Below, in pieces: positions 46,160 through 56,400 of a stretch of DNA of 64,000 nucleotides. Below the pieces are notes generated by a model. It saw only the letters and a program-made list of their open reading frames with translations. It made no database searches and had not been told where the DNA came from. The translations under genes and the position numbers were made by a program. Source of the DNA: Mantis religiosa (lineage: Eukaryota > Arthropoda > Insecta > Mantodea > Mantidae); NCBI GenBank assembly GCA_030765055.1, contig CM060947.1:225704407-225768406 (forward strand), read 5' to 3'. The first letter of the stretch is position 1; every line of letters starts with the position of its first letter.

Positions 46160-48865
46160 CTAGGTACCCAAGGCATCTTTGGGTAGCCGATAGCTTGGTC
46201 TCCGGCGAGGAACCCTATGGTCGTAACGGCCTAGGGTATTCACCAGTATGTTGGGGTGGGAGTCCAGCTTATCGTAGATGGTGCGGGATCTCTCCCGCAC
46301 CACGTCGACGATATACGGGACTCCAGAGTGAGTATGTAGGATGTGGGACGGAAATCTCCGCCCGGTATCGTAGATCATGCGCAAAGCCCTGTTATGGACG
46401 TACTGGAGTCTGCGAATATTGGTTGGAGCCGCTGATCCCCAGACTTCGCAGCCGTACAGAATCAGGGGCGGTATGATCGCCCGATACAGGCGTAGTTTGA
46501 GGTGAGTAGGCATGGTGGACTTGAAAATGGAGTATAGCTGAGTTAATGCTGCATGCCCTTGTCCGGCTTTGACCCGGATATGAGGCGCGTAGGTGAGTCC
46601 GCGATCCAGGTGGACGCCAAGGTATTTGGCAGTGGGAACCCAAGGGATTTGCCTCTGCCTCAACCTCAGCGACCAGTCTGGTCGCCTAGCTCGGACCTTA
46701 GCCAGGAGAAGTGCAGAGCTCTTCTCGGGGCTAATGGCCATTCTCCACATCTCACTCCAACGGCCAATGGCTCGGAGTTGGCGCTGCAGCGGAGGATGAC
46801 AATATCGTAAGTTTTTGTTACGTGCCATTATGAGGACGTCGTCAGCATATTGGCACGTAACAGTCTGTGGTTCCAGGGGTAAGTCAGACATGTAGGCCGC
46901 AAAGAGTATCGGGGACAGTACACTGCCCTCCGGGACTCCCGCGGCTATTGGTCTGATAGATGACATCCTTCCTTCCACTCTCACCCTGAAAGTGCGGTTT
47001 CTGAGGAAACTGCTAATCAGGGCAAGATAGGGAGGAGGTAGGTTGGCCTCCCTGAGTTTGTACAGTAGGCCTTGGTGCCAGGTTGTGGCAAAGGCTTTCT
47101 CTACGTCTAGCAGCACCGCGACTGTCTTGAGGTTTTCCTGGAAACCCAGGGCTGTCCTCTCGGCCAGGCGCAGTAGCTGTAGGGTCGTGGAGTGTCCATG
47201 ACGAAAACCAAACTGGTGATCGTGTAGGAGCTACCTTTCCTCGAAGAGAGGGGTCAGGCGGGATAGGAGCAACCGCTCAAATAGTTTTGAGACGGTTGGG
47301 AGAAGACTTATGGATCGGTAGCTAGACGGAAAGACCGGATCCTTGCCGGGCTTCAGAATGCACACCACTCTCGCCTCTTTCCAGCAGGCTGGGAAGTGGC
47401 GGAGGTGGAGGCACGCATTGAAGATCCGCGTCAAATGAATAACGGCCCTCTTGGGAAGGTGCTGGAGCATGCGTGCGCTGACACCGTCATGTACAGGGGA
47501 TTTGTTAGGTTTCATTTTTCGGATTTCAGTAGTCACCGCCTTTGGGGTGACTATTGAGATATGGATCGCCTCATGGCGCCGCTGTGGCTCCTCATAGAGG
47601 TCTTCCACAGCAGCCTCCACGAGGTCAGTGAAGTCTTCGTCCTGGGGGTCCTCCCTCGGCTCAAATTGACTTTCCAAATGATCCGCGAAAGCTGTGGCCT
47701 TGTCTTGGGGCTCGTAAGCGAGTCTCCCTCGAGTGCCATGCAGCGGATGCTGGTACAGAGTTTTGTCCCTCCTGAGGGACTTGATGATCTTCCAGGGGTG
47801 CTTTTCCTGGAGGTCGACGTTTCGGAATGTGTTCTCCCAGGCCACCTTACGGTGGGCACGGAGCAGCCGCCTTACCAGGGATTTGAACCGCTGGTAAACT
47901 GCTCCTATCCTGGGATGACGGAAACGCTGCCATAGCTTCCGAACAGCTGCCTTGGCTTTTAGCAGCTGCCGGATCTCGTTTGTGATGGACAGAGGATTAT
48001 GTGTGTTGGTGGGTATACGGTGAGTGTGTGTGCTCACCGCTAGGCGTACCTGCTGGGAAAAACTCATCGCCGCAGCCTCCAGCGCCTCGACGTCGTCGAT
48101 GCGTGGACGAGGGTCGATGGTTTGGTTAAGTTTGAGGATGGCTGCATCCCAGTCTACCTCTAGCTCCCAGTCTGAGTTTAACAGAGCTGGCATGGTGACA
48201 TCGGAATCGACCGTGACAGGGTCATGGTCTGAGTCCAATTCATTCACCGCCGAGAGGTCCAGATGGAATGGAAAATTCTTGGTGATCATGATGTCGATGA
48301 CATCCGGCCTGCCACGAGCCGGATGGAAAGTTGGACCTCTCGGCCCGTGCGCGGCGAGATTTGGGTCTCCGCTTATGAGGCGGTAGAGCCCTCGTCCCCT
48401 CTGGTTGCTTGTGCGGCTGTGCCAGAGCCCGTGTTTCGCGTTGAGGTCTCCTGCAATGCAAACCACTGGGTGTAGGTTGAGAAGGGTAGTGTAGTCAGGT
48501 TCAAAGAACTGGTTGCCAGGTGGATCATATGCCGCTACCAGCAGGGTGTCCTGTCCGCCGACTGAAAGCCGGATGGCGCAGGCCTCCACATGCTGCAGGG
48601 CAGGGAGAGGAACAGGTGTGTGCGTGATGATGTTTTTCACGAGTATAGCTGTACCGCCACCCCGCCGACCGTTTCGATCAGTGCGGTGGGTGACGTAACT
48701 TGGCAGCGAGAAGTCTGTACCAACCTTCAGGTGCGTCTCGCAGATCATGAGGATGTCAATCCCGTAGGACTGTACAAACTCCAACATTCCAGGACGCTGG
48801 TCCCGTACACCGTTTGTGTTCCAAAACGCAGCTCGTAATGGCCTCCTGACTAGTCGGGGGGCCAT
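46160..48865 (-). pseudogene. LINE ORF2: endonuclease plus reverse transcriptase, one premature stop
   Basis: A single frame of 902 codons starts at ATG 48865 and is interrupted only by TAG at codon 545 (47231-47233). Endonuclease (about residues 10-230): AAFWNTNGV, ICETHLK with the catalytic Glu, GGGTAILV, AGDLNAKH and SDHDPV with the catalytic Asp/His. Reverse transcriptase (about 430-760): CILKPGKDP, YRSISLLPTVSKLFERLL, QFGFRHGHST, LLDVEKAFATTWH with the motif-A Asp near 587, GVPEGSVLSPILF, and CQYADDVLIM with the Asp pair near 675. KYLGVHLD and LILYGCEVWG complete it. The usual AFD of motif A reads AFA, a likely damaging change. It makes the target-nicking and cDNA-synthesis protein. Its start overlaps the stop of ORF1. 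Confidence 0.93.
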
Positions 48866-48867
48866 TA
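48863..48867 (-). promoter_or_regulatory. TAATG stop/start overlap between ORF1 and ORF2
   Basis: ORF1 ends TAA and ORF2 starts ATG, sharing one A. A UAAUG overlap of this kind is known to drive coupled termination and reinitiation in the SART1 LINE. Its use here is inferred. Confidence 0.75.
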
Positions 48868-50305
48868 CTCATCGGCGCACGGGAAAAGCTCCTCGAGTGT
48901 TTGGAGGAGGATGGTATGTTTTTCGAGGAAGTCAAGCCTCGGGTCTTCCATTTTCTCCTTGCAATCCCTAAGGATGGGGAGAACTCTCAGAATGAGGTCG
49001 CCGAACCACAGGGAAAGCTCCCTGAATTCGTCGACATCCTTCGCAGAGATGGTCCCCCCGAAGGATGCAAGCGCCGCTGCAGGTGCCCTCGCAGCTGCAT
49101 GCGCCCTGTGTGGAGCAGGTTCTGCTGCTGGTGCCGGCGCTGGCGCTGTGGCCGGGCCGGTTGACTCAGCTGGAGCCAGCTCCCTGGTGGGAGGGGCTGC
49201 GGCCTGTGTGGCAGGCTTGGCTGTCCGGCGCGCCTTGCGGCCCTTTCTCGGACGCTGTGGACGTGGTGCCTCCTGTGGAGGTTTTGGTGTAGTGGGCTGA
49301 GGAGCCGCTTGCTCTGCCACCTGCAGAGTGCGCTCTGCCCTTCCGAGAGCCGCCGCGAATGAGACCCCGGGACGGACAGTTGCCAATCCCGCATTGCCTC
49401 CGCGGCGGTTCTCTATGATCCTTTGCCGCGTCGCACAGCCCTTGTAGGTGCTAACATGGTCCTGGCGGCAATTTGCACATCTTTTCTCCTCAGGCGCTTT
49501 TTCGCAGTCCTTCAGGAGGTGGGGACCCGCGCACCGCAGACATGCAAGCTTACGCTCGCAGGCCATGCTGGAGTGATGGAACCCCATGCACCTGTAGCAC
49601 TGCACAGGCCCACCCTGTCCGTGAAAGCGTTCAACCTTCACTACAGTGTGGAACAGCACCCGAACAGCGTCGATGGGCTGAACCGCCTCTCCAGGAACCT
49701 TGTCCACTACTACCAGGAAGAGAGGCATTGGTACACGCACAGAGCCTTCCTCTGTGTGTACGATCTTCCTCAGCTGGGCGACAGCTGAGGCCTTTATGCC
49801 GTGCTCCTGCTCCAGAGCGAGTTTTACCTCCTCTGGCGGGCACTCGGAATCTAGTCCCCGCAGAACCTGTCTTTCGACGTTGGGCTTCTGGGGGGAGTAA
49901 TAATAGAACTGTATCTCACAGTCTCTTAGTACTTGCTTTGCAGCCTCAAAATCCTCGGGACTGCTGGTGGAAATAAAGACCCTGCGAGGCTTCCTCTTGG
50001 CCTCGAAGGGATGCTTCAGCGTGGCTGCCAGCTTTCGCATAACAGCCACGTGATTTTTAAAGCTATCCGCCACGATGGGCTGAAGCTTGGACCCCCTCTT
50101 GTTTAGGGGTTGGGGCGCCTGTACAGGTTGGCCCTGTGGCTTAGGGCCAGAGTTACTCCGCCGTCGGCCTTGGACGACGGTGAAACCCCCCTGGTCGGCG
50201 GTGTCATCCTCTGACTCAGAGTCGGGCAGAGGGGGATAATCGGTCACGGGGACTGGTGCCTCTTTGACCGGAGCAAGGCCCTGAGGAGGAGCCGAGTCAA
50301 ATAAA
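48865..50305 (-). CDS. LINE ORF1 (Gag-like nucleic-acid-binding protein), 5' truncated
   Basis: The frame is open from the element's 5' edge through to TAA (48867-48865), about 480 codons with no break. An acidic N-terminal part (DSESEDDTADQ) is followed by a basic Q/P-rich stretch and an RRM-like/PRE_C2HC region (RGLDSECPPEEVKLALEQEH). Three zinc knuckles follow: CYRCMGFHHSSMAC, CLRCAGPHLLKDC and CANCRQDHVSTYKGC. This arrangement is typical of the Jockey clade. The C-terminal 150 residues are Ala/Pro-rich and end in an acidic helix (LDFLEKHTILLQTLEELF). The first in-frame ATG is at 50040, well inside, so the native start lies upstream and is missing. It probably binds LINE RNA. Confidence 0.9.
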
Positions 50306-50316
50306 AAATAAAGAGG
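50306..50316. repeat. TSD of LINE, right copy
   Basis: AAATAAAGAGG, identical to 45801-45811. Confidence 0.9.
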
Positions 50317-50520
50317 CAATCCCCTTCACGAACAAATACTATGCAGAGTAAAACGCCGAGTACTATTTGGACGGGTTACAGTGATGGGGGCATCGCTGGG
50401 AGAAGTGTGTAGAGTTTCAAGGAGACTACGTTGAAAAATAAAGAAAAATAATAATAATAAAAAGTAGCAAAAGTGTCTTGTATCTGTATTAGGCCGGAAA
50501 TGTTTTGGACAACCGATGTA

Positions 50521-53500
50521 TTAATGTACAAACTTCGGTAACTAGAGCAATTAGTGTACAACTGCTAAATAGCACGGATAAACATGAACATGAATATGAA
50601 TATGAATTTAAACTGGATTAAAACGGCTCATGGGTAAAATGCTAGGGATTTCTAGAGTAAAACAAACGTTTTTCCTTCGCGGAATAGTCATAAGATCAAC
50701 ATTTCTGGCAACATTTTAGAACTACATTACACTTGGAAGTACCCACATTTAATGCTGCCACATTTAAATGTCCGTTATGTTCCGATGGCTTTCATTTTGT
50801 GATACCTATTAATTATCTTTAATAAGTTGGAATACTTACTGCATTCCATTGAAAGCCCTACACGTGAATGTCAACATAAATTTAAGCTTTAAACCTCCCT
50901 GAACATAAAAATAGCAGTTTCAGAAAAAGATCTGTGAGTGTGGGTGTCTATATGTTAACAGCATATATAAAAATGATAGTAACACCACACTTGGTATTTA
51001 AGTTCATTCCTTATAAAGACTTTCAAGAAACCCCTCAACATCAGATTACCACCTACATGGCAAAATATTTGATATTATTTATTTCCTTACAAATAGCTCT
51101 AACAATTTTGACTTAAGTACCATATACTTATAATTATGACAAACAAAATATATATTTTGAATTTTATACAAATTCCCTCTGAAATCCTTTCAATGGAAAG
51201 GAATATTCTATAATTAATTAACCTTAAAATTCATATAAGCTGTTTATTGTTCAAACAAATGGCTTTCGAGCCATTTCAGGAATATCCGTGTTTATTTAAT
51301 TAAATGTTTGAATACCTTTTCAAAATTGTGTTTAATACTTAACCATTCTCTTAAAATTTAAAGATCGACTAGTAAACAGAACGTTAGTTAATTATTAAAC
51401 GTGCTCTATTAATCTCTCCATAACGTTAACATTAGAAAGGTGAACTAAGATTTACCTTACAAGACATTTACCTAGACAAGTTCTGTTACAGTGCCTAATG
51501 TGGATTGAATTATATAAGCAGTTCAGGAAATCTCATATCAAATTGTCTATAACAATTTCTTACTGTTTGTTAATTTTATAGTTCTATAATCTCTAGACTG
51601 TCCCACATTTTAATCCTTATTTCTATATAACAACTTTAAAGCAGTGTTAAAATACAGTTGACAAACGATTTAATTCACCCTGTCCATAACTCTCACACAT
51701 TAACACGATAGACGTGCAAAGTATCCGCATTATGTATGAGACAAGCTAATGCGACAAAATGTAATAAATAGTTCATACCTATTTGGCGTTAAACACAAAA
51801 CCTCTTCATACATTTAAAAGGTTAAATATTACATAAAGGCAAACAGACAATCAGAATCAAACGATTTCTATTGATCTCCACTTTAAATGTTACAATCAGC
51901 AATGCGAATATTTACTTTAGCTTGGCACATACAGTTTATAACAAAAGTTTCAAAAAGAACTGAATGACTACAAAATAGTCGGCTTTGTTGTCAAAACAGA
52001 TCTATCTTCAAACAGATATATAATACAGATTCGGCATACAAAGAAATCTGTTATGTTGCGCTCTCAACATATATTTTGCTCGCTCTTATGCAAACTAATA
52101 TTATAAAAACTTATTTTTCTATCTTATTCTATTAATCGAGGTAAATCCTGATTAGATATTTATTTCTAGTATAAGAGGTATGCAGTAGGTTAAACTTATA
52201 CTCGAGTAATTGTTAAATAGTAGGTTTAAACTTTGAAATTCCACGATCTCTGCATGTCAAAGAGTATTAAAATGTACTAATTATTATAAAATTCAAACTA
52301 ATAACAAAGAAGGTCTGGGAACTGTGAAAGTATTTAATAAAGTATTTAATACATTTTTATATTGTGCAGTTTTGTCTATCTTTTACGGTTTAACAGTTAT
52401 AAAAGTCATTTAGAACAAAGAAAAGATCTTAAACAATTCCCAAAAGGTCCCAAAAAAACATATATTTTCAAAAAAATGAATAAAAGGTATTTTTGTAAAT
52501 AGCTTTAAACTTTTGCCATTTTAATAAAAGTCCTTAAAACGATTATTTAAAAAGTGAAACATAACGAAATTTTCTAAAGTAAAGAGTTGCGTGGAATGGG
52601 GTATTTTCCCTAAAATCTTTGTTGCGTTCTTAGAAAATGCAACTTAAATATTAAATTTGGCACTTAATGCATATTTCGTTTCTATGTTTTCAATTTTCAA
52701 AAAATCATGTTCTGTTTTATTAGTCTCACGTGTGAAATCTCTGTATTGAATTTTTGGCAGAATGCAATACTTTCTCGACTTACTACAACTAAACACCAGA
52801 GAAAGTAAGCGCTTTATCTTTATTTTTGACTTTGCAGTTTTGCCTGTAGCTTCCAACGTTTTATATGCAACCCTTCCTCCTGAAGGTGGCATTTTCATTA
52901 GAGTTAAATAGTTGGGGTAAGCGATATATTCCCTTTCACTATATATCCTACATTTATACAAGTATCTAAATTTAATAATTGTGCAATAGAGAAAGTAAAA
53001 ATAATAAAACATAGTATGATATCATGGGAGCAGGAACTGAAATATTTTGTCCCAGACTGCAGCTTTCTGTGTGTTGACACCAGAATCAGGTTGTGGTCAC
53101 ATTAGTACTAATATAAATTAACCTGGAGCTTCTCTCAAGCCAGGAATCATCGAATCCTTCAGAAATAGATCCGTATTTCCACCTCTAAGCATTTGAAAGG
53201 CGCCCAAAGGTATACCTCTGCAGCCCCAAAGGTACACAGCAAACCTCGCAAATTACATGAAAAAAATGAAGTTCGCCGTTCGCTGCAATCCCCCTTCTTT
53301 TTCTTTCATCTTCCTTGAATCGGGAGGATGCCGCAAACGAGGCTATGTAGCCCTCTGCAAACACAAAAATTATGCATGCATGTGAAACGGGAGAATATTT
53401 GCTTCCTTAATGTCGAGGCCTCCCAGGTTTCTAACTAGAGCGTAGAAACGAAGATGCGTGTTGAATTAATGAAGATTGTCTGAAGTGAAGCTTCCAGCGT

Positions 53501-53799
53501 TCAATACGCAGCCATACTGTTCCACTGTGAACCACCATAGGCGTATTTAACGTTGCTTCAGAATATCGGGTAGAAGGGAAGTTATTGCTTAATATAAAGT
53601 TACAGATCTCTTATCAGAAACACGTTCTTTTGTGGATTGAACCGTTTCGGAGATACTCCTGAGATACCTCGGAGATATTTTTCTGAATTTTTCAATATTC
53701 ATACTACTCTAAAATGGAAGTCGTTATTCGTTTTTTTTAACTATTGGCCACAATACAGAACGGAATTTCAAAGCAGTCACTTAGCAACCTTTCTTTAAA
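50521..53799. other. Unassigned AT-rich DNA, 3.3 kb
   Basis: No family signature. The longest frame is 122 codons on the minus strand (52644-53012), with a basic middle (KTAKSKIKIKRLLS) but no domain I recognise. Confidence 0.45.
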
Positions 53800-53980
53800 G
53801 GCTGTCTCTGTAGAATAGGTGGTAGTGCATCTGCGTTCAAGAAGTCCCGAGTTCGAATCTCTGTCAGGGTGATTTATCTGGATATTGTTGTCTCCGGGAT
53901 TTTTCCTCATTCTTAAAGATAAATTTCTGCTAACTCAAAGCTCTATGGACTCTGGGCTCATTTTAGAATAATTTTATTCA
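53800..53980 (+). mobile_element. tRNA-derived SINE (family C)
   Basis: A head with TAGAATAGGTGGTAGTGC (A-box region), GTTCAAGAAGTCCCGAGTTC, GAGTTCGAATCTC (B box), then GGGTGATTTATCTGGATATT, CTCCGGGATTTTTCCTC and CTCTATGGACTCTGGGCTCA. The same order is seen at 63241-63493. The 3' part is truncated or degraded. Confidence 0.7.
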
Positions 53981-54201
53981 CAGACTTAACGTTGGACACA
54001 TGAATTAAAGAACAAAAAATATTTTTGAAGACCTGCTATTGCTTGAAGCTTACTATACTCCCATTTTTTCCTTGACCTTACTAGAAATTTAACAATATAG
54101 TAATTAATGCAAATGTTCATCTTTAATGGCATTCAGTAGTCAGAAGACTAAAGATTTTCAAGGGTAAAGAAAGTCATTATTGTTTTGTTTTTTTCCTGCA
54201 G

Positions 54202-54215
54202 ATATATTATATGTT
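54202..54215. repeat. TSD of palindromic insertion, left
   Basis: ATATATTATATGTT, identical to 55155-55168. Confidence 0.75.
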
Positions 54216-54242
54216 GGATAGAGTCAACATGAAAAATTCACT

Positions 54243-54313
54243 GCCATAGCCGGGATTTGAACCACGGATCTTCTGGTTTCCGTCCAGCCGCACTACCATT
54301 GTGCTACTATGGC
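54243..54313 (-). pseudogene. tRNA-like sequence 1 of 4
   Basis: Distal left copy of the tRNA-like head described at 54679-54749, in reverse orientation. Confidence 0.6.
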
Positions 54314-54555
54314 CAACGTGCCGACATGACATTAAATTCTCCATTTGACTCGTATATTTACCCGGTAGACCACTAGGGGCTCTCGCATCCGAGATACACC
54401 GTTCGTGGCGACTTACTATTGTAAGTACTTAAGTCCCAGGCTTCATCATTTAACTCTTATTATTTTAGTTAATTGATGGAAATTAATCATTTCTCCACAC
54501 TAGCCGTATATAGGCTAAGATATTTGATGGATAGAGTCAACATGAAAAATTCACT

Positions 54556-54626
54556 GCCATAGCCGGGATTTGAACCACGGATCTTCTGGTTTCCGTCCAG
54601 CCGCACTACCATTGTGCTACTATGGC
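54556..54626 (-). pseudogene. tRNA-like sequence 2 of 4
   Basis: Proximal left copy in reverse orientation. It faces copy 3 across the 28-bp loop. Confidence 0.6.
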
Positions 54627-54678
54627 CAACGTGCCGACATGACATTAAATTCTCCATTTGACTCGTGTCGGCACGTTG

Positions 54679-54749
54679 GCCATAGTAGCACAATGGTAGT
54701 GCGGCTGGACGGAAACCAGAAGATCCGTGGTTCAAATCCCGGCTATGGC
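54679..54749 (+). pseudogene. tRNA-like sequence 3 of 4
   Basis: 71 nt with a perfect 7-bp acceptor stem (GCCATAG/CTATGGC), D-stem GCAC/GTGC, and an anticodon-stem region CTGG/CCAG around loop ACGGAAA (GGA in the anticodon position, C where U33 is normal). A B-box-like GTGGTTCAAATCC follows. The T-stem has mismatches. It is not called a functional gene because of the loop and T-stem defects and its repeat context. Confidence 0.6.
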
Positions 54750-54991
54750 AGTGAATTTTTCATGTTGACTCTATCCATCAAATATCTTAGCCTATATACG
54801 GCTAGTGTGGAGAAATGATTAATTTCCATCAATTAACTAAAATAATAAGAGTTAAATGATGAAGCCTGGGACTTAAGTACTTACAATAGTAAGTCGCCAC
54901 GAACGGTGTATCTCGGATGCGAGAGCCCCTAGTGGTCTACCGGGGAAATATACGAGTCAAATGGAGAATTTAATGTCATGTCGGCACGTTG

Positions 54992-55062
54992 GCCATAGTA
55001 GCACAATGGTGGTGCGGCTGGACGGAAACCAGAAGATCCGTGGTTCAAATCCCGGCTATGGC
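54992..55062 (+). pseudogene. tRNA-like sequence 4 of 4
   Basis: Distal right copy. It differs from copy 3 by one base in the D-loop (GGTGGTGC against GGTAGTGC). Confidence 0.6.
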
Positions 55063-55154
55063 AGTGAATTTTTCATGTTGACTCTATCCATCAAATATCT
55101 TAGCCTATATACGGCTAGTGTGGAGAAATGATTAATTTCCATCAATTAACTAAA

Positions 55155-55168
55155 ATATATTATATGTT
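55155..55168. repeat. TSD of palindromic insertion, right
   Basis: ATATATTATATGTT, identical to 54202-54215. Confidence 0.75.
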
Positions 55169-56036
55169 TTTCAAGAACATAAAGCAGACATGCTCAAAAC
55201 TTTGTAAAAGGGGAAGCGGATGTCATTTTCACTTTATAAACTAAACTAGTTCGAGATCAAACCACGAACGTTTTTTTCACTTTCGATATTCTGGACTGTC
55301 TAGTGAATATAAACAAATAAACGTCCATGTTTGCTACCTCTTAATAATTTATCTGAACCTTCCAATGACGCATTTTGTAATCTAAATGAGTTCTATGTGT
55401 ATGTAATCAACTCATTCTACATTTAAACTAAATAGCTATGCAATTGATACTGCTGTAACGCAGTCAAATTCTTTCTGGCAAGAAAATACAAAAGCAATGT
55501 TAGAAACCTATGGAATGCCTGGAACAATTACCTTATATTTTACAGTTTCATTATTTATTATTATTAATAATAATTTTTGTTTATTATATAATTAATGTTA
55601 CTATGCATAAGACTATAAGACCAAAGTGGATAACCACGAGACACTGTACACAAGATATACAGAAAGTTTCTGAATTTGACCTAACTACTTAGTGATGGAT
55701 ACAGGGGAAAAAATTGGAGACAAGACACTTATGGTTTTAGAGCGTATGGTTTAGTGCAGTAAGCCAAAGTAAATTTAGACCAATTAGCCACTGATACCGC
55801 CTGTATGATACTAGTATTTTCTACACTGCTAGTAAAGCGTACATTCGTGGCTCAGAGGCAACGGCAAGTTTACGCTCTAAGTTGGAGCATTGTAAAATAC
55901 TTCTCTTCTTTTTTTTTTTTTTATTTTCCATCCTCATATTGTTGTTGACCTGGAATACTGTACTCTCCATTTCTAATTACTGCTGCTGTTTTTTTTGTAA
56001 TCAAAATCAAACTAATTAAAATAAATTTTAAACAAG
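55169..56036. other. Unassigned AT-rich DNA
   Basis: Nothing recognised. A T-run lies near 55909-55922. Confidence 0.45.
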
Positions 56037-56230
56037 TTTTTTTTTTCCTCCTTCGGCAAGAACCCACTTGGCCATCGGGGTAAATCTGTTTTCTCTAGTG
56101 GCGCACATAAACACAATGCACAGACAACACATGTACAATATGCACGAGGCGGGACTCGAACCCGCGACCCTGTGCGTGACGGAACGCTAGAGACATACTT
56201 AAACGACCATGGCTACGAAGTCCGGCTTTG
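56037..56230 (-). mobile_element. tRNA-derived SINE with poly(A) tail (family D)
   Basis: The minus-strand reading starts in the tRNA-like head CCGGACTTCGTAGCCATGG, passes the B box GCGGGTTCGAGTCCCG, and ends GCCGAAGGAGGAAAAAAAAA. The poly(A) is seen as poly(T) at 56037-56046. A short direct repeat, AACAAG, lies on both sides (56031-56036 and 56231-56236) and may be the TSD. Confidence 0.75.
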
Positions 56231-56283
56231 AACAAGAATGTACAAGATAAGGAAATATTTTAAAACTAAACATGATACGTAAT

Positions 56284-56400
56284 CAAGAGGTCCGGAGTTC
56301 GAATCTCGGATAGGGTGAGTTACCTGGATACGGGTTTTCCAGGGTTTTCCCCTATCCTGTGCGGCAGACCCGCATACCAGTGTTAAATTGAATGGGTTCT
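56284..56400 (+). mobile_element. SINE family C, 5'-truncated fragment
   Basis: TCAAGAGGTCCGGAGTTCGAATCTC with B box, then GGGTGAGTTACCTGGATACG and GGGTTTTCCCCTATCC, as in the copy at 63241-63493. Confidence 0.65.

Larger units (their letters stand above)
45812..50305 (-). mobile_element. Jockey-type LINE, nearly complete, minus strand
   Basis: 4494 bp between perfect 11-bp TSDs. On the minus strand: ORF1 with three zinc knuckles, overlapping ORF2 with endonuclease and RT, and a 3' UTR of about 350 bp ending in CTGCTGGTCTGCTGGT (a CTG-rich terminus, no poly(A)). No 5' UTR or ORF1 start codon is present at its 5' end, so it is 5' truncated inside ORF1. A second, shorter copy of the 3' end is at 62106-63097. 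The GC content is clearly above the surroundings. Confidence 0.92.
44447..50445 (+). pseudogene. Mariner transposase (D,D34D) in three exploded pieces
   Basis: Piece 1 (44447-44580) begins MDKIEYRALIKYLL. Piece 2 (45010-45810) reads AVEFKRGRKSLGDDEHSGRP, an HTH-linker with VPRLLTLDQK, LITVDVTWIQHY (first Asp kept, next Glu replaced by Val), MMATTFWDSHGVILIDYL, and FRQDNTPSHTSAVVVAK (second Asp). It ends YSPDIAPSDFFMFPYLK (third Asp) with 34 residues between the last two. Piece 3 (50340-50445), beyond the LINE, carries YFDG-Q, HRWEKCVEFQGDYVEK and a stop. A frameshift near 45470, a C-run at 45385 and a shift near 45790 add to the damage. The C-terminus on the far side proves that the LINE interrupted this gene. 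Confidence 0.88.
44282..50520 (+). mobile_element. Mariner element split by a LINE and a GC-rich insert
   Basis: The left TIR begins TACGAGGGTGGTCTTCAATA. The right end near 50500-50520 reads, on the minus strand, TACATCGGTTGTCCAAAACA, a diverged counterpart. Transposase coding lies at 44447-44580, 45010-45810 and 50340-50445. It is separated by a GC-rich insertion of about 0.43 kb and by the 4.5-kb LINE at 45812-50305. Removing both leaves about 1.3 kb. Confidence 0.85.
54216..55154. mobile_element. Palindromic tandem array of a 313-bp tRNA-headed unit
   Basis: 939 bp between identical 14-bp direct repeats. The right arm (from 54667) has one full 313-bp unit (54667-54979) and a 175-bp partial unit. 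The left arm is its reverse complement: one full unit (54638 back to 54326), then a 110-bp partial. The two arms are separated by a 28-bp loop (54639-54666) that is itself the last 28 bp of a unit on the minus strand. The arms differ at only a few bases. Each unit starts GTCGGCACGTTG followed by a tRNA-like sequence. There is no coding capacity. It is not a SINE in the usual sense, because it is both tandem and inverted. Family unknown. Confidence 0.85.

Noticed and set aside
47561..48838. Plus-strand open frames opposite ORF2
   Set aside because: Shadows of the LINE ORF2 endonuclease and RT coding.
48901..49976. Plus-strand open frames of 70-167 codons opposite ORF1
   Set aside because: Shadows of the GC-rich LINE ORF1 on the minus strand. 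No family signature.
52644..53012. 122-codon minus-strand open frame
   Set aside because: Composition like its AT-rich surroundings and no recognised family. Mentioned only under the unassigned region.
54487..54818. Twin 82-codon open frames, one on each strand
   Set aside because: They are the same repeat read on both arms of the palindrome, not genes.
56120..56230. tRNA gene call at SINE heads (56120-56230, 1118-1192, 63241-63315)
   Set aside because: B boxes are good, but no consistent cloverleaf forms, and SINE bodies and tails follow directly.
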